From positions 1,178,001 through 1,242,000 of the forward strand of contig OY970298.1 in NCBI GenBank assembly GCA_963716215.1: DNA of 64,000 nucleotides. The letters run 5' to 3'. The stretch comes from JACVRW01 sp963716215 (lineage in GTDB: Bacteria > Actinomycetota > Thermoleophilia > Solirubrobacterales > Thermoleophilaceae). This document shows positions 15,292 through 24,248 of this stretch, piece by piece (position 1 is the stretch's first letter; each line of letters opens with the position of its first letter). The position numbers were made by a program, and so were the translations under genes. Under the pieces are notes generated by a model. It was not told where the DNA came from. It saw nothing but the letters and a program-made list of their open reading frames with translations, and searched no databases.

Positions 15292-16980
15292 ATGCGACGC
15301 ACATTCTTCTTGGCGGTCGTGGCCGCGCTCTTGCTCGTGGTGCCTCTCACCGCGGGTGCCGCAAAGCGCGCCCCGACCAAGCAAACGTACGTGGTCCTCT
15401 ACGAGCAGGGGGCCTCAGCCACGGGCGCCCGGGCGGCGATCAAGGCCGCCGGCGGCAAGGTCGTGGACGAGAACCGCAGGGTCGGCGTGGCCACGGTTCG
15501 CTCGGCGAACGCCGACTTCGTGACCGACGTGTCGCGCAGCGGCGCCGTCGTCGGGGCGGCCCACAACCGGCCCGTCGGCGCGGCGCCGGCGGATCAGGCG
15601 CGCGATCCGTTCGCGATCGAGCGGATGTCCGCCCAGCGCAGCCGCGCCGCCGGCCAGGGCCGCGTGCGCAGCCAGGGCGCTCCCGCACCGCTGGCAGAGC
15701 CGTTCGCGGACCTGCAGTGGGACATGCGGGCGATCAACGCGACGTCGAACAAGTCCTACAAGCGCCAGCGCGGTGACTCGCGCGTGCGCGTGGGGATCAT
15801 CGACACCGGCGTGGACGGGTCGCATCCCGACATCGCGCCGAACTTCAACCGCTCGCTCAGCCGCAACTTCACCACCGACATCCCGCTCGTAGACGGTCCG
15901 TGCGAGGAAGAGACGGACGCGTCGTGCAGCGACGCCTCGAACGTCGACGAGAACGGGCACGGCACGCACGTGGCGGGCACGATCGGCGCGCCGATCAACC
16001 GGCTCGGCATGGCCGGCGTGGCCCCGGACGTGGAGCTCGTGAACATCCGCGCCGGACAGGACTCCGGTTACTTCTTCCTCCAGGCCAGCGTCGATGCGCT
16101 CACCTACGCCGCGGACGTCGGCGTGGACGTGGTGAACATGTCGTACTACATCGATCCGTGGCTCTACAACTGCGCCGACAACCCGGCCGACTCGCCCGCG
16201 GAGCAGCTCGAACAGCGCACGATCATCCAGGCCACCGAGCGGGCGCTCGCCTACGCGCGCTCGCGCGGCGTGACCCTGGTCTCGGCCGAGGGCAACGGCA
16301 ACACCGACCTCGGCAAGCCGGTGGTCGACGTGACCAGCCCGGACTTCCCGCCCGGCACGGAGCGCGAGCGGGCGATCGACAATTCGTGCAAGTCGGAGCC
16401 GCTCGAGGCGCCGGGAGTGCTCGGCATCACCTCGTTCGGCCCGAGCGGGCGCAAGGCCTACTACTCCGACTACGGGGTGGAGCAGGCCGACCTGTCCGCG
16501 CCCGGCGGCGACATCCGCGAGGGCTTCGGCACCCCGGGCTACCGCAACCCGGCGAACACCGTGCTCGCGCCGTACCCGACCGCGCTCGCGATCGCCAACG
16601 GGGAGGTCAACCCGGACGGCACGCCGAACACGCCGTTCGTGCTGGCGGACTGCTCGCGCGGCGAGTGCGCGTACTACCAGTACCTCCAGGGCACCTCGAT
16701 GGCCTCGCCGCACGCCGCGGGGGTGGCGGCGCTGGTCGTGGCCTCGCGCGGGAAGCGCGACCAGGTCAACGGCGGGTTGACGCTCTCGCCCGACGTCGTG
16801 GAGAAGGTGCTCAAGCGGACCGCACAGGATCACGCCTGCCCGGACCCGCCGGTGTTCACCTACCCCGACCCCGACCTGACGCCTGACTACACGGCGACCT
16901 GCGAGGGGAACGCGGACTTCAACGGGTTCTACGGCGAGGGCTGGGTCGACGCGTTCGCCGCCTCGAAGAAGAAGCAATAA
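15292..16980 (+). CDS. Secreted subtilisin-like serine protease (S8)
   Basis: A 562-aa extracellular protease precursor. A signal peptide (residues 1-23), a propeptide with an inhibitor-I9-like beginning (TYVVLYEQGASATGARAAIK) and then the catalytic domain follow in order. The triad is visible: Asp171 in IIDTGVDGSHPD, His223 in NGHGTHVAGTIGA and Ser469 in GTSMASPHAAGVAALV, with oxyanion Asn335 in SAEGNGN. Several Cys pairs (for example 204/212, 454/459) suggest disulfides in the mature form. There is no anchor or sorting signal, so it should be released. It stands alone, ending before a hairpin. Confidence 0.93.
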   Translation: MRRTFFLAVVAALLLVVPLTAGAAKRAPTKQTYVVLYEQGASATGARAAIKAAGGKVVDENRRVGVATVRSANADFVTDVSRSGAVVGAAHNRPVGAAPADQARDPFAIERMSAQRSRAAGQGRVRSQGAPAPLAEPFADLQWDMRAINATSNKSYKRQRGDSRVRVGIIDTGVDGSHPDIAPNFNRSLSRNFTTDIPLVDGPCEEETDASCSDASNVDENGHGTHVAGTIGAPINRLGMAGVAPDVELVNIRAGQDSGYFFLQASVDALTYAADVGVDVVNMSYYIDPWLYNCADNPADSPAEQLEQRTIIQATERALAYARSRGVTLVSAEGNGNTDLGKPVVDVTSPDFPPGTERERAIDNSCKSEPLEAPGVLGITSFGPSGRKAYYSDYGVEQADLSAPGGDIREGFGTPGYRNPANTVLAPYPTALAIANGEVNPDGTPNTPFVLADCSRGECAYYQYLQGTSMASPHAAGVAALVVASRGKRDQVNGGLTLSPDVVEKVLKRTAQDHACPDPPVFTYPDPDLTPDYTATCEGNADFNGFYGEGWVDAFAASKKKQ

Positions 16981-16987
16981 GAGGCTC

Positions 16988-17018
16988 TGGCGCCGGGCGC
17001 AGACCGCGTCCGGCGCCA
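16988..17018 (+). terminator. Hairpin after the subtilase gene
   Basis: TGGCGCCGG (16988-16996) pairs perfectly with CCGGCGCCA (17010-17018) across a 13-nt loop, then ACCTTTAC. It begins 8 nt after the stop and is a plausible intrinsic terminator with a weak U-tract. Confidence 0.6.
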
Positions 17019-17062
17019 ACCTTTACACGTTCGTGTCAAGGTTCGGTACCATGTGACGGACC

Positions 17063-20000
17063 TTGTCTGCGGAGCGCGATTACATCCAGGCCACTCGTGA
17101 GCGCGTCGTCGTCTTCGACGGCGGCATGGGCGCCACCCTCGAGCAGTTCGATCTGACTCCGGCCGACTACGGCGGCCTCGAGGGCAAGTGCCACGAGGCG
17201 TTGGTGCTCAATCGCCCGGACGTGATCCAGGGCGTGCACGAGTCGATGATCGCGGCGGGCGCCGAGGTGCTCGAGACGGACACGTTCCAGGCCTCCCGGC
17301 TGAAGCTCGACGAGTGGGGTCTGGGCGAGCACACGCCCGAGGTCAACCGCCGCGCCGCCGAGCTCGCGCGCGCCGCGGCCGGCGACCGGCGCTTCGTCGC
17401 CGGGTCGATCGGCCCGACCGGGCATCTGCCTGCCAGCGACGACCCGACGCTCGGCAAGATCACGTTCGGCGAGCTCGTCGAGGTCTTCACCGAGCAGGCC
17501 CACGGCCTCGTCGAGGGTGGCGCGGACCTGCTCATCATCGAGACCGCCCAGGACATCCTGGAGGTCAAGGCGGCCGTGTTCGGCGCGCGTGAGGCGTTCA
17601 AGCTGGCCGGCCGCAAGGTGCCGATCCAGACCAGCGTCTCGCTGCTGCCGAACGGCGGCAAGATGCTGCTCGGCACCGATATCCAGGCGGTGCTGACGAC
17701 GCTCCTGGCGCTCGACGTCGACGCGATCGGGCTCAACTGCTCGACCGGCCCCGAGGACATGCGCGACGCGATCCGCTTCCTGGGCGAGTTCAGCCCCGTG
17801 CCGGTGCACTGCATCCCGAACGCCGGGTTGCCGCTGCAGGGCCCCGAGGGCGAGACGATCTTCCCCGAGCAGCCCGATCCGCTGGCGAACGTACTGCAGG
17901 AGTTCGTCGAGCGCTACGGCGTCTCGATCGTGGGCGGCTGCTGCGGCACCACCCCGGAGCACATCGCCGCGATCGTCGACCGCGTCGGCGGGCGCGCACC
18001 CGAGCCTCGACCCGAACGCGGGCCGGCGCTGGTGTCGAGCATGATGACCGCCACGCCGCTCGTCCAGGAGCCGCGCCCTACCCTGGTCGGCGAGCGCGTC
18101 AACTCGCAGGGCTCGCGCAAGGCGAAGGAGCTGCTGCTGGCCGACGACTACGACGGGCTCGCGCAGATCGCCGAGGACCAGGTGACCGGTGGAGCGCACG
18201 TCCTCGACGTCTGCGTCGCACTGACGGAGCGCCAGGACGAGGACGAGCAGATGCGCGAGGTGGTCAAGCGGATCGCGCTGAGCCAGCCCGCCCCGATCCA
18301 GGTCGACTCCACCGAGCCCGACGTGATCAAGACCGCGCTCGAGCAGATCCCCGGGCGCGCGATCGTCAACTCCGTCAACCTCGAGGCGGGACGCGACAAG
18401 CTCGACGTCGTCGCGCCGCTGGCCAAGGCGCATGGCGCCGCCCTGATCGCCCTCACGATCGACGAGGTCGGGATGGCGAAGACCGCCGATCGCAAGGTCG
18501 AGATCGCCCAGCGCATCGTCGAGCTCGCATGCGACGAGCACGGGCTCGACCGCGAGGCCTTGATCTTCGACGCGCTCACGTTCACGCTCACGACCGGCGA
18601 CGAGGAGTGGCGGCCGTCCGCGGTCGAGACGATCGACGGCATCCGACGCATCAAGGCCGAGATCCCGGGAGTGAAGACCTCGCTGGGCGTCTCGAACGTG
18701 TCGTTCGGCGTGTCGCCGGGCGCACGGGCGGTGCTCAACTCGGTGTTCCTACACCACTGCGTGGAGGCCGGGCTCGACCTGGCGATGGTCAACCCGAACC
18801 ACATCACGCCCTACAACGAGATCCCGGAGAACGAGCGCGAGCTCACCGACGACCTCGTCTTCAACCGGCGCGAGGACGCGCTCGAGCGCTTCATCGGCCA
18901 CTTCGAGCAGAAGGGCGAGACCGAGGAGGAGACCGCCGGCGACCCGACCGAGGGCATGGAGCCCGAGGAGGCGCTGCACTTCCACATCCTGCGCCGCAAG
19001 AAGGAAGGCGTGGAGGACTGGATCGACCGCTCGGTCGAGAAGATCGGGGCGGTGCCGACGCTCAACCAGGTGCTGCTGCCCGCCATGAAGGAGGTGGGCG
19101 ACAAGTTCGGGGCCGGCGAGCTGATCCTGCCGTTCGTCCTGCAGTCCGCGACCGTTATGAAGCGCGCTGTCGCGCAGCTCGAGAACTACCTGGAGCGGAT
19201 CGAGGGCCACACCAAGGGCAAGGTCGTGATCGCCACCGTGTTCGGCGACGTGCACGACATCGGCAAGTCGCTCGTGAACACGATCCTCACCAACAACGGC
19301 TACACCGTGATCGACCTCGGCAAGCAGGTCCCGATCGACACGATCATCAACGCCGCGATCGAGAACGAGGCCGACGCGATCGGGCTGTCGGCGCTGCTCG
19401 TGTCGACCTCGAAGCAGATGCCGACCTGCGTGCAGGAGCTGCACCAGCGCGGGCTCGAGTTCCCGGTGCTGATCGGCGGCGCTGCGATCAACCGCGACTT
19501 CGGACGGCGCATCCTGTACCCCAAGGGCAAGGAGTCCGACGAGATCTACTCGCCGGGCGTCTTCTACTGCAAGGACGCCTTCGCCGGGCTGGCGACGATC
19601 GACCAGCTGGTCGACGAGGAGACGCGCGGGACGCTGGTGACGAAGATGCGCGAAGAGGCGCACACTCTGCGCCAGCAGGTCGTCAAGCCGGACGACGGGC
19701 CGCCGGTGACCGACTCGTCGGTGCGCTCCACGGCGCGCACCGACGTGCCGATCCCCGACCCGCCCTTCTGGGGCGCGCGTGAGGTCGACGTGGACCTGGA
19801 CGACGTGTACCCGTACCTCGACCGCCACGTGCTGTTCAAGCTGCACTGGGGCGGGCGCGGCAAGAAGGGCGAGGAGTGGCGGCGCATCGTCGAGGGGGAC
19901 GGCGAGGACGAGGGCTTCGCACCCAAGCTGGAGCGCATGTGGCGCGAGCAGGACTACCTGCGCCCGCGGGCCCGGCTCGGCTACTTCCCGGCGGCGGCGG

Positions 20001-20617
20001 ACGGCAACGAGCTGGTCGTGTTCGACCCAGAGGACCTCGAGCGCGAGCTGGAGCGGCTCAGCTTCCCGCGCCAGCCCAAGCACGACCGCATCTGCCTGAC
20101 CGACTTCTTCCGGCCGCTCGATTCCGGTGAGCGTGACGTAGTGGCCCTGCAGGGCGTGACCGTCGGCCCCGAGGTGACCGAGGTGATGGCCCAGCTCGAG
20201 CGCGAGGGCGAGTTCGCCGAGCAGCTGTTCACCCACGGGCTGGGCGTCCAGGCCGCCGAGGGCCTCGCCGAGTGGCTGCACGCCGAGAGCCGTCGCGGGT
20301 TCGGCATCGAGCCCGATCAGGGCCGGCGCTACTCCTGGGGATACCCCGCCTGCCCGGATCAGTCCGAGCACGAGAAGGTCTGGCGCCTGCTCGACCTCGA
20401 GCAGATCGGGATGTACCTGTCAGACGGCTTCGCCGTGATGCCCGAGCAGTCGACGGTGGCGATCATCGCCCACCACCCGCAGGCGGTCTACTTCGGCATG
20501 AAGTCAGGCTTCATCCCGAAGGACAAGATCGGCGACGAGCTGATCGCCGGCACCGAGCGCGGCGGGGCGCTGCCGCCCGAGGCGGACCCGGTCGAGGAGC
20601 CCGCGCCCACCGGCTGA
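17063..20617 (+). CDS. metH: Cobalamin-dependent methionine synthase
   Basis: A full-length 1184-aa MetH (EC 2.1.1.13), transferring methyl from 5-methyltetrahydrofolate through cobalamin to homocysteine. Homocysteine domain: residues 1-310 with zinc ligands Cys226 (GLNCSTGP) and Cys293/Cys294 (GGCCGTT). Pterin domain: about 340-600 (LVGERVNSQGSRKAKELL). B12 domain: about 640-880 with DVHDIG, His731 being the cobalt ligand. Activation domain: about 915-1170, with RRYSWGYPACPD binding AdoMet. The start is a TTG at 17063; an in-frame ATG is lacking. TACCAT (17047-17052) sits 10 nt before it. The gap is too short for a cobalamin riboswitch. Confidence 0.96.
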   Translation: MSAERDYIQATRERVVVFDGGMGATLEQFDLTPADYGGLEGKCHEALVLNRPDVIQGVHESMIAAGAEVLETDTFQASRLKLDEWGLGEHTPEVNRRAAELARAAAGDRRFVAGSIGPTGHLPASDDPTLGKITFGELVEVFTEQAHGLVEGGADLLIIETAQDILEVKAAVFGAREAFKLAGRKVPIQTSVSLLPNGGKMLLGTDIQAVLTTLLALDVDAIGLNCSTGPEDMRDAIRFLGEFSPVPVHCIPNAGLPLQGPEGETIFPEQPDPLANVLQEFVERYGVSIVGGCCGTTPEHIAAIVDRVGGRAPEPRPERGPALVSSMMTATPLVQEPRPTLVGERVNSQGSRKAKELLLADDYDGLAQIAEDQVTGGAHVLDVCVALTERQDEDEQMREVVKRIALSQPAPIQVDSTEPDVIKTALEQIPGRAIVNSVNLEAGRDKLDVVAPLAKAHGAALIALTIDEVGMAKTADRKVEIAQRIVELACDEHGLDREALIFDALTFTLTTGDEEWRPSAVETIDGIRRIKAEIPGVKTSLGVSNVSFGVSPGARAVLNSVFLHHCVEAGLDLAMVNPNHITPYNEIPENERELTDDLVFNRREDALERFIGHFEQKGETEEETAGDPTEGMEPEEALHFHILRRKKEGVEDWIDRSVEKIGAVPTLNQVLLPAMKEVGDKFGAGELILPFVLQSATVMKRAVAQLENYLERIEGHTKGKVVIATVFGDVHDIGKSLVNTILTNNGYTVIDLGKQVPIDTIINAAIENEADAIGLSALLVSTSKQMPTCVQELHQRGLEFPVLIGGAAINRDFGRRILYPKGKESDEIYSPGVFYCKDAFAGLATIDQLVDEETRGTLVTKMREEAHTLRQQVVKPDDGPPVTDSSVRSTARTDVPIPDPPFWGAREVDVDLDDVYPYLDRHVLFKLHWGGRGKKGEEWRRIVEGDGEDEGFAPKLERMWREQDYLRPRARLGYFPAAADGNELVVFDPEDLERELERLSFPRQPKHDRICLTDFFRPLDSGERDVVALQGVTVGPEVTEVMAQLEREGEFAEQLFTHGLGVQAAEGLAEWLHAESRRGFGIEPDQGRRYSWGYPACPDQSEHEKVWRLLDLEQIGMYLSDGFAVMPEQSTVAIIAHHPQAVYFGMKSGFIPKDKIGDELIAGTERGGALPPEADPVEEPAPTG

Positions 20618-20624
20618 TCCGCCT

Positions 20625-22040
20625 GTGCTCCGGCTCGCCCTGGCCGCCGCCGTGCTCGCGCTCGCACCCGCATCGGCCGGGGCGGCCCCCGCATGCGAGC
20701 GCGACCCCGACACCGGCCGCAGCTCCGGCCCGTACTACGCGACCCAGGCGCCGTTCGAGCACTTCTCGTCGGCGCGCGGCCAGGTCTTCCCGCATGCCTG
20801 CGGCGCGCGCGGGCCGATCAGGGCGCGCCTGGCTCCGGGCGACTACCGCACGCCCTACATCGCCGCGACCCGCGAGCGCGGCCAGCTTTACCTGTACGGC
20901 TACCGTCCCGACGCCGGCCGCCAGGGGGCCTACGTGGCGAGCGTGGACCCGCGCTCGCTGCGCGAGCGCTGGCGCACCGCCATCCGCGACCGCACGCCGC
21001 CGGCCCAGTGGAGCTACCCCGGCGTCATGGCCGTGCACGGCAACGGCTTCCTGTACGCCGTCTACGGCAACGTGCTGGTCAAGCTGGACCCGGCCACCGG
21101 CGCGACGCTGGCGCGCCGCGAGCTGCCGGAGGACCGGGCGCTCACCGGCGCCGCCTACAACGGGTTCGTGGTGCTGCCCGACGGCCGCATCGTCACCAAG
21201 CGGATCGAGCGTGGTCCGTGCCCGAGCGCCTTGGCGCCGCCGGTCGAGCCGGCCACCGTGGGGGCGTTCGCCGGCCTGACCTGCGCGGCCGCCAACGCCC
21301 TGCCGTCGCAGATCGTCGTGGTGGACCCGCGCCGTCTGCGGGTGCTCTCGAGCACCACGCCGCCGGAGCCGGTGACGGGACGGATCACCTACGCGCGGGG
21401 GCACCTGTACGCGGCGGGGCGTGACTCCCTGTTCCGGTTCCGCTACGCGCGCGGCAAGCTGCTGCTCGACCGCGGCTGGGGCCCGGTGCGCTACCGCAGC
21501 GGCGGGCAGCGGCCCGGCACGGGTCCGGGGCTGCTCGGCGACTTCCTCGTCGTCCAGACGAACTTCCTGCCGGCGGGCGAGCCGCTGACCGTGACGGCGG
21601 TGAGCATCCGCGACAGCAGTCGCGTCTTCACCGCGCGGCCGTTCGGCGACTCGACGGCCAGCTGGATCGTGTCGAAGCCGGCGCTCGACGCCGCGAACGC
21701 GACCGTGGTCACGCACGACACTTCGGCCGGCCGCATGGCGGCGCTTCGTCTCGACCCCAGGACGGGCTTCCACGTGCGCTGGCGCCGCAGCCTGCGGTCG
21801 CTGGCGTTCTCCGCGCTCGTCGGCCCGGCCGCGCGCCGCCAGATCGTGATCCCCGACTCCTCGGAGGGCGGCGACCGGGTCGTCTGGCTCGACGAGCGCA
21901 GCGGGCGGGTGCGCGCTCGCAGCCGGCTGCTGGCGCCGGATGCCGCGCCGGGGAACATCGTCACGCCCGGCTTCGGCGGACGCTTCTACTACCTGTCCGG
22001 GGGCGGCAGGCTGTGGGAGCTTCGCTCCGCCGCCCGCTAG
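20625..22040 (+). CDS. Secreted beta-propeller-like protein of unknown role
   Basis: A 471-aa protein starting with GTG 7 nt after the metH stop, so probably cotranscribed with metH. Residues 1-21 are a signal peptide (VLRLALAAAVLALAPASAGAA). The mature part alternates beta-strand-like blades with phrases such as NVLVKLDPATGATLARRELPED and QIVVVDPRRLRVLSSTTPP, as in PQQ-type or YVTN propellers. No enzyme motif is recognised. A structural or binding role outside the membrane is likely; a link with methionine synthesis is not evident. Confidence 0.7.
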   Translation: MLRLALAAAVLALAPASAGAAPACERDPDTGRSSGPYYATQAPFEHFSSARGQVFPHACGARGPIRARLAPGDYRTPYIAATRERGQLYLYGYRPDAGRQGAYVASVDPRSLRERWRTAIRDRTPPAQWSYPGVMAVHGNGFLYAVYGNVLVKLDPATGATLARRELPEDRALTGAAYNGFVVLPDGRIVTKRIERGPCPSALAPPVEPATVGAFAGLTCAAANALPSQIVVVDPRRLRVLSSTTPPEPVTGRITYARGHLYAAGRDSLFRFRYARGKLLLDRGWGPVRYRSGGQRPGTGPGLLGDFLVVQTNFLPAGEPLTVTAVSIRDSSRVFTARPFGDSTASWIVSKPALDAANATVVTHDTSAGRMAALRLDPRTGFHVRWRRSLRSLAFSALVGPAARRQIVIPDSSEGGDRVVWLDERSGRVRARSRLLAPDAAPGNIVTPGFGGRFYYLSGGGRLWELRSAAR

Positions 22041-22157
22041 CGGCGCTCGACCGCGCGGCGAATCGCGGTACCTGAATCTTCGACGTGTGGATAAAGACCG
22101 GTCCGGGATGCCGTCCTACGGTGGTAGCGGCACTCACCGAAGGAGGCATTCCGACCC

Positions 22158-22196
22158 ATGGGCGACGAGGTGACCGTCAATGGGGACCTTGCTTAG
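22158..22196 (+). CDS. Possible 12-codon leader ORF before pucR
   Basis: ATG at 22158 reads MGDEVTVNGDLA then TAG (22194-22196). It has the best ribosome-binding site of the region (GAAGGAGG at 22139-22146, 11 nt upstream), whereas the overlapping regulator ATG at 22180, in another frame, has none. An in-frame TGA at 22171 prevents upward extension of the regulator. It could couple translation of the regulator, or mark an indel that split its N-terminus. Confidence 0.4.
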   Translation: MGDEVTVNGDLA

Positions 22197-23313
22197 GCCG
22201 GTCCCCGACAACGTGGCCGAGACGCCACGTGGCGCCCACCTGGCGATGGTGGGCGCCGTGCTGGCCGGCGATGGGCTCGAACGGGTGGCGGAGATCGCCT
22301 CGGTGTACGCGGGTGCGCCGGTGGCGGTCGTGGTTCCGCGCCTGGGGGTGCCACTGGAGGGATGGGCCCGATTCGAGCGCTACGTGGGTGCCCGCCTGGC
22401 CGGCGGGCGCCCGCACCGGCCCGTCGAGGTGACGGTCGAGGTGCCGATCTCCTCGGGCGGGCGCGAGCTCGGCGCGGTGCTACTGCTCGGCCGCGGACGG
22501 CCGCAGGCTGGCAAGTACCTGCACATGGCGGCGATCGCGGCCCTGACCGAGGTGGCCGTGGCCGAGGCGCGTGACGACACCGAGCAGACGCTGCGCGGCT
22601 CGTTCCTCGAGGAGCTGCTGACCCGCCCCGAGCTCGACCCGGTGGACGTGCTGCGTCGCGCCGCCCGGCTGGGCTGCGACCTGTCCGGCGGGTTCGTGGG
22701 GTTGTGCGCGAACCCGAACGGCCGCGGCCCGGGCCGGCTGGTGGCGGCGCTCGCCGCCGAGCTGCCGGGAGGGCTCGCCCAGACCGTGAACGCCAAGGTC
22801 TACGCGCTGCTGCCGGGCCCGCCCGACGCGGCCCGCCGCGCTGCCGCGCGGCTGGGGCGCCACGCCGAGATCGGGCTGTCGTCGTACCGAAGCGGGGCGG
22901 CCGAGGCGCGGCGCGCGCTGGAGGAGGCCGAGCTGGTGCTGAGCGTCACGGCCGCCGCCGGCGGCCCGCCCGGGGCCGAGATCGGCGAGGGCACCTACCG
23001 GCTGCTGTTCCGGGTGCTCGCGAGCCACCCGCAGGAGGTGCGCGCCTTCTACGAGGACACCGTGGCGCCGCTCGTGAGCTACGACGAGCAGTACTCGACC
23101 GACCTGATCGGCACGGTCGACGCCTACCTGGCCAACAACTGCAACATGAACGCCACCGCGCAGGCGATCCACGCGCACCGCCACACGGTGGCGTACCGCC
23201 TGGAGCGGGTGCGCGAGCTGAGCGGGCTGGACCCGCTGCGCAGCGAGGACCGGGAGCGCCTGGGGCTGGGGCTGAAGGCCTACCGGATCATCGCGCCGTC
23301 GCTGCCGCGGTAG
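22180..23313 (+). CDS. PucR-family transcriptional regulator
   Basis: A 377-aa regulator. The C-terminal PucR-type helix-turn-helix is clear: YDEQYSTDLIGTVDAYLANNCNMNATAQAIHAHRHTVAYRLERVRELSGLD. The central part (about 130-290) is the GGDEF-like domain typical of CdaR/PucR proteins, and the first 120 residues look like a degenerate GAF-like sensor (YVGARLAGGRPHRPVEVTVEVPI). Such proteins usually activate purine, sugar-acid or amino-acid catabolic genes. It is convergent, with a 3-nt gap, to the SDR gene of the D-glutamate-like operon; control of that operon is possible but unproven. Confidence 0.85.
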   Translation: MGTLLRPVPDNVAETPRGAHLAMVGAVLAGDGLERVAEIASVYAGAPVAVVVPRLGVPLEGWARFERYVGARLAGGRPHRPVEVTVEVPISSGGRELGAVLLLGRGRPQAGKYLHMAAIAALTEVAVAEARDDTEQTLRGSFLEELLTRPELDPVDVLRRAARLGCDLSGGFVGLCANPNGRGPGRLVAALAAELPGGLAQTVNAKVYALLPGPPDAARRAAARLGRHAEIGLSSYRSGAAEARRALEEAELVLSVTAAAGGPPGAEIGEGTYRLLFRVLASHPQEVRAFYEDTVAPLVSYDEQYSTDLIGTVDAYLANNCNMNATAQAIHAHRHTVAYRLERVRELSGLDPLRSEDRERLGLGLKAYRIIAPSLPR

Positions 23314-23316
23314 GCG

Positions 23317-24219
23317 CTACCTGCCGCCCGCGCCGCTGGCGGCGCTCCCCGCGCGCCGCAGCGCCTCGACCGCCGGCGTCGCCACCACGTCGAACAGCTC
23401 CTGGCCCGAGCGGTCGGTGACCACCGTCTCCACCGCGAGGCTCTCCACCAGTGGTTGCGCCACCCCGGCGTCCACCGGCGTCACCAGGCCGATCCACAGG
23501 GATGACAGCCGCGGGCTGAGCAGTGGAACCGGCACCTGTGGCCGCCGCCGTACCCCCAGCACGTCGGCCATCATGCCCAGCAGCTCGGCGTAGGTGACCA
23601 CGTCGGGCCCGCCGATCTGGATTTCCTTGCCGGCGGATTCGGGCCGGTCGGCCGCTTGCACCAGGTAGGCCAGCACGTCGTCGATCGCAATCGGCTGGGT
23701 GCGGTTGCGCAGCCAGGCAGGGGCGATCATCGCCGGCAGCCGCTTCACCAGGTGGCGCAGGATCTTGTAGCCCTCGCTCTCCGACCCGATCACCATGCCG
23801 GCGCGGAACCACGTCAGTGGCGGGCCCTCGCGCCCGAGCACCGCCGCGGTCTCCGCGCGGCTCGCGAGGTGCTCCGACTCCGGCTGGTCGCCCAGCCCAC
23901 CCAGGTACACGACCCGCTCGACCCCCTCCTCGCGGGCCATGGCCGCGAAGTTGGAGGCCGCCCGCCGCTCGCGCTCGGCGAACCCCGAGCGCTCGCCGCC
24001 GCGGCCCATCGAGTGCACCAGGTAGTAGGCCACCGACACCCCAGCGCCAGCGCCAGCCAGGGTGGCGCGGTCGAGGACGTCTCCCTCGTGCAGCTCGCAG
24101 CCCGCCCGCTCCAGCCGGGCGGCCCGGCCGCGGTCGCGCACGAGGCAGCGCACCGGGTGGCCGCTCTCGAGCAGGTCGTCGGCGAGGCGGCCGCCCACGA
24201 AGCCGGTCGCCCCGGTCAC
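23317..24219 (-). CDS. NAD(P)-binding epimerase/SDR-type protein
   Basis: An atypical short-chain dehydrogenase (NAD-dependent epimerase, NmrA/a5-like), about 300 aa. The Rossmann motif VTGATGFVGGRLADDLLESG lies at the very N-terminus, followed by RCLVRDRGRAARL (NADP-type Arg), GDVLDRATLAGA and VAYYLVHSMGR. AWLRNRTQPIAIDDVLAYLVQA and a C-terminal DUF2867-like tail follow. The classical YxxxK is not obvious, so catalysis is uncertain. The GTG at 24219 leaves the first beta-strand incomplete; a CTG at 24252 that overlaps the upstream stop (CTGA) would restore it. Last gene of the LuxR-racemase-DUF1611 run. Confidence 0.75.
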   Translation of the reverse strand: MTGATGFVGGRLADDLLESGHPVRCLVRDRGRAARLERAGCELHEGDVLDRATLAGAGAGVSVAYYLVHSMGRGGERSGFAERERRAASNFAAMAREEGVERVVYLGGLGDQPESEHLASRAETAAVLGREGPPLTWFRAGMVIGSESEGYKILRHLVKRLPAMIAPAWLRNRTQPIAIDDVLAYLVQAADRPESAGKEIQIGGPDVVTYAELLGMMADVLGVRRRPQVPVPLLSPRLSSLWIGLVTPVDAGVAQPLVESLAVETVVTDRSGQELFDVVATPAVEALRRAGSAASGAGGR

Positions 24220-24248
24220 GAGTGCGGGCGGGCTGTCCCCGGCGTGCG

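Noticed and set aside
17019..17062. Cobalamin riboswitch before metH
   Set aside because: Only 44 nt separate the terminator hairpin from the start codon, far too short for a B12 element.
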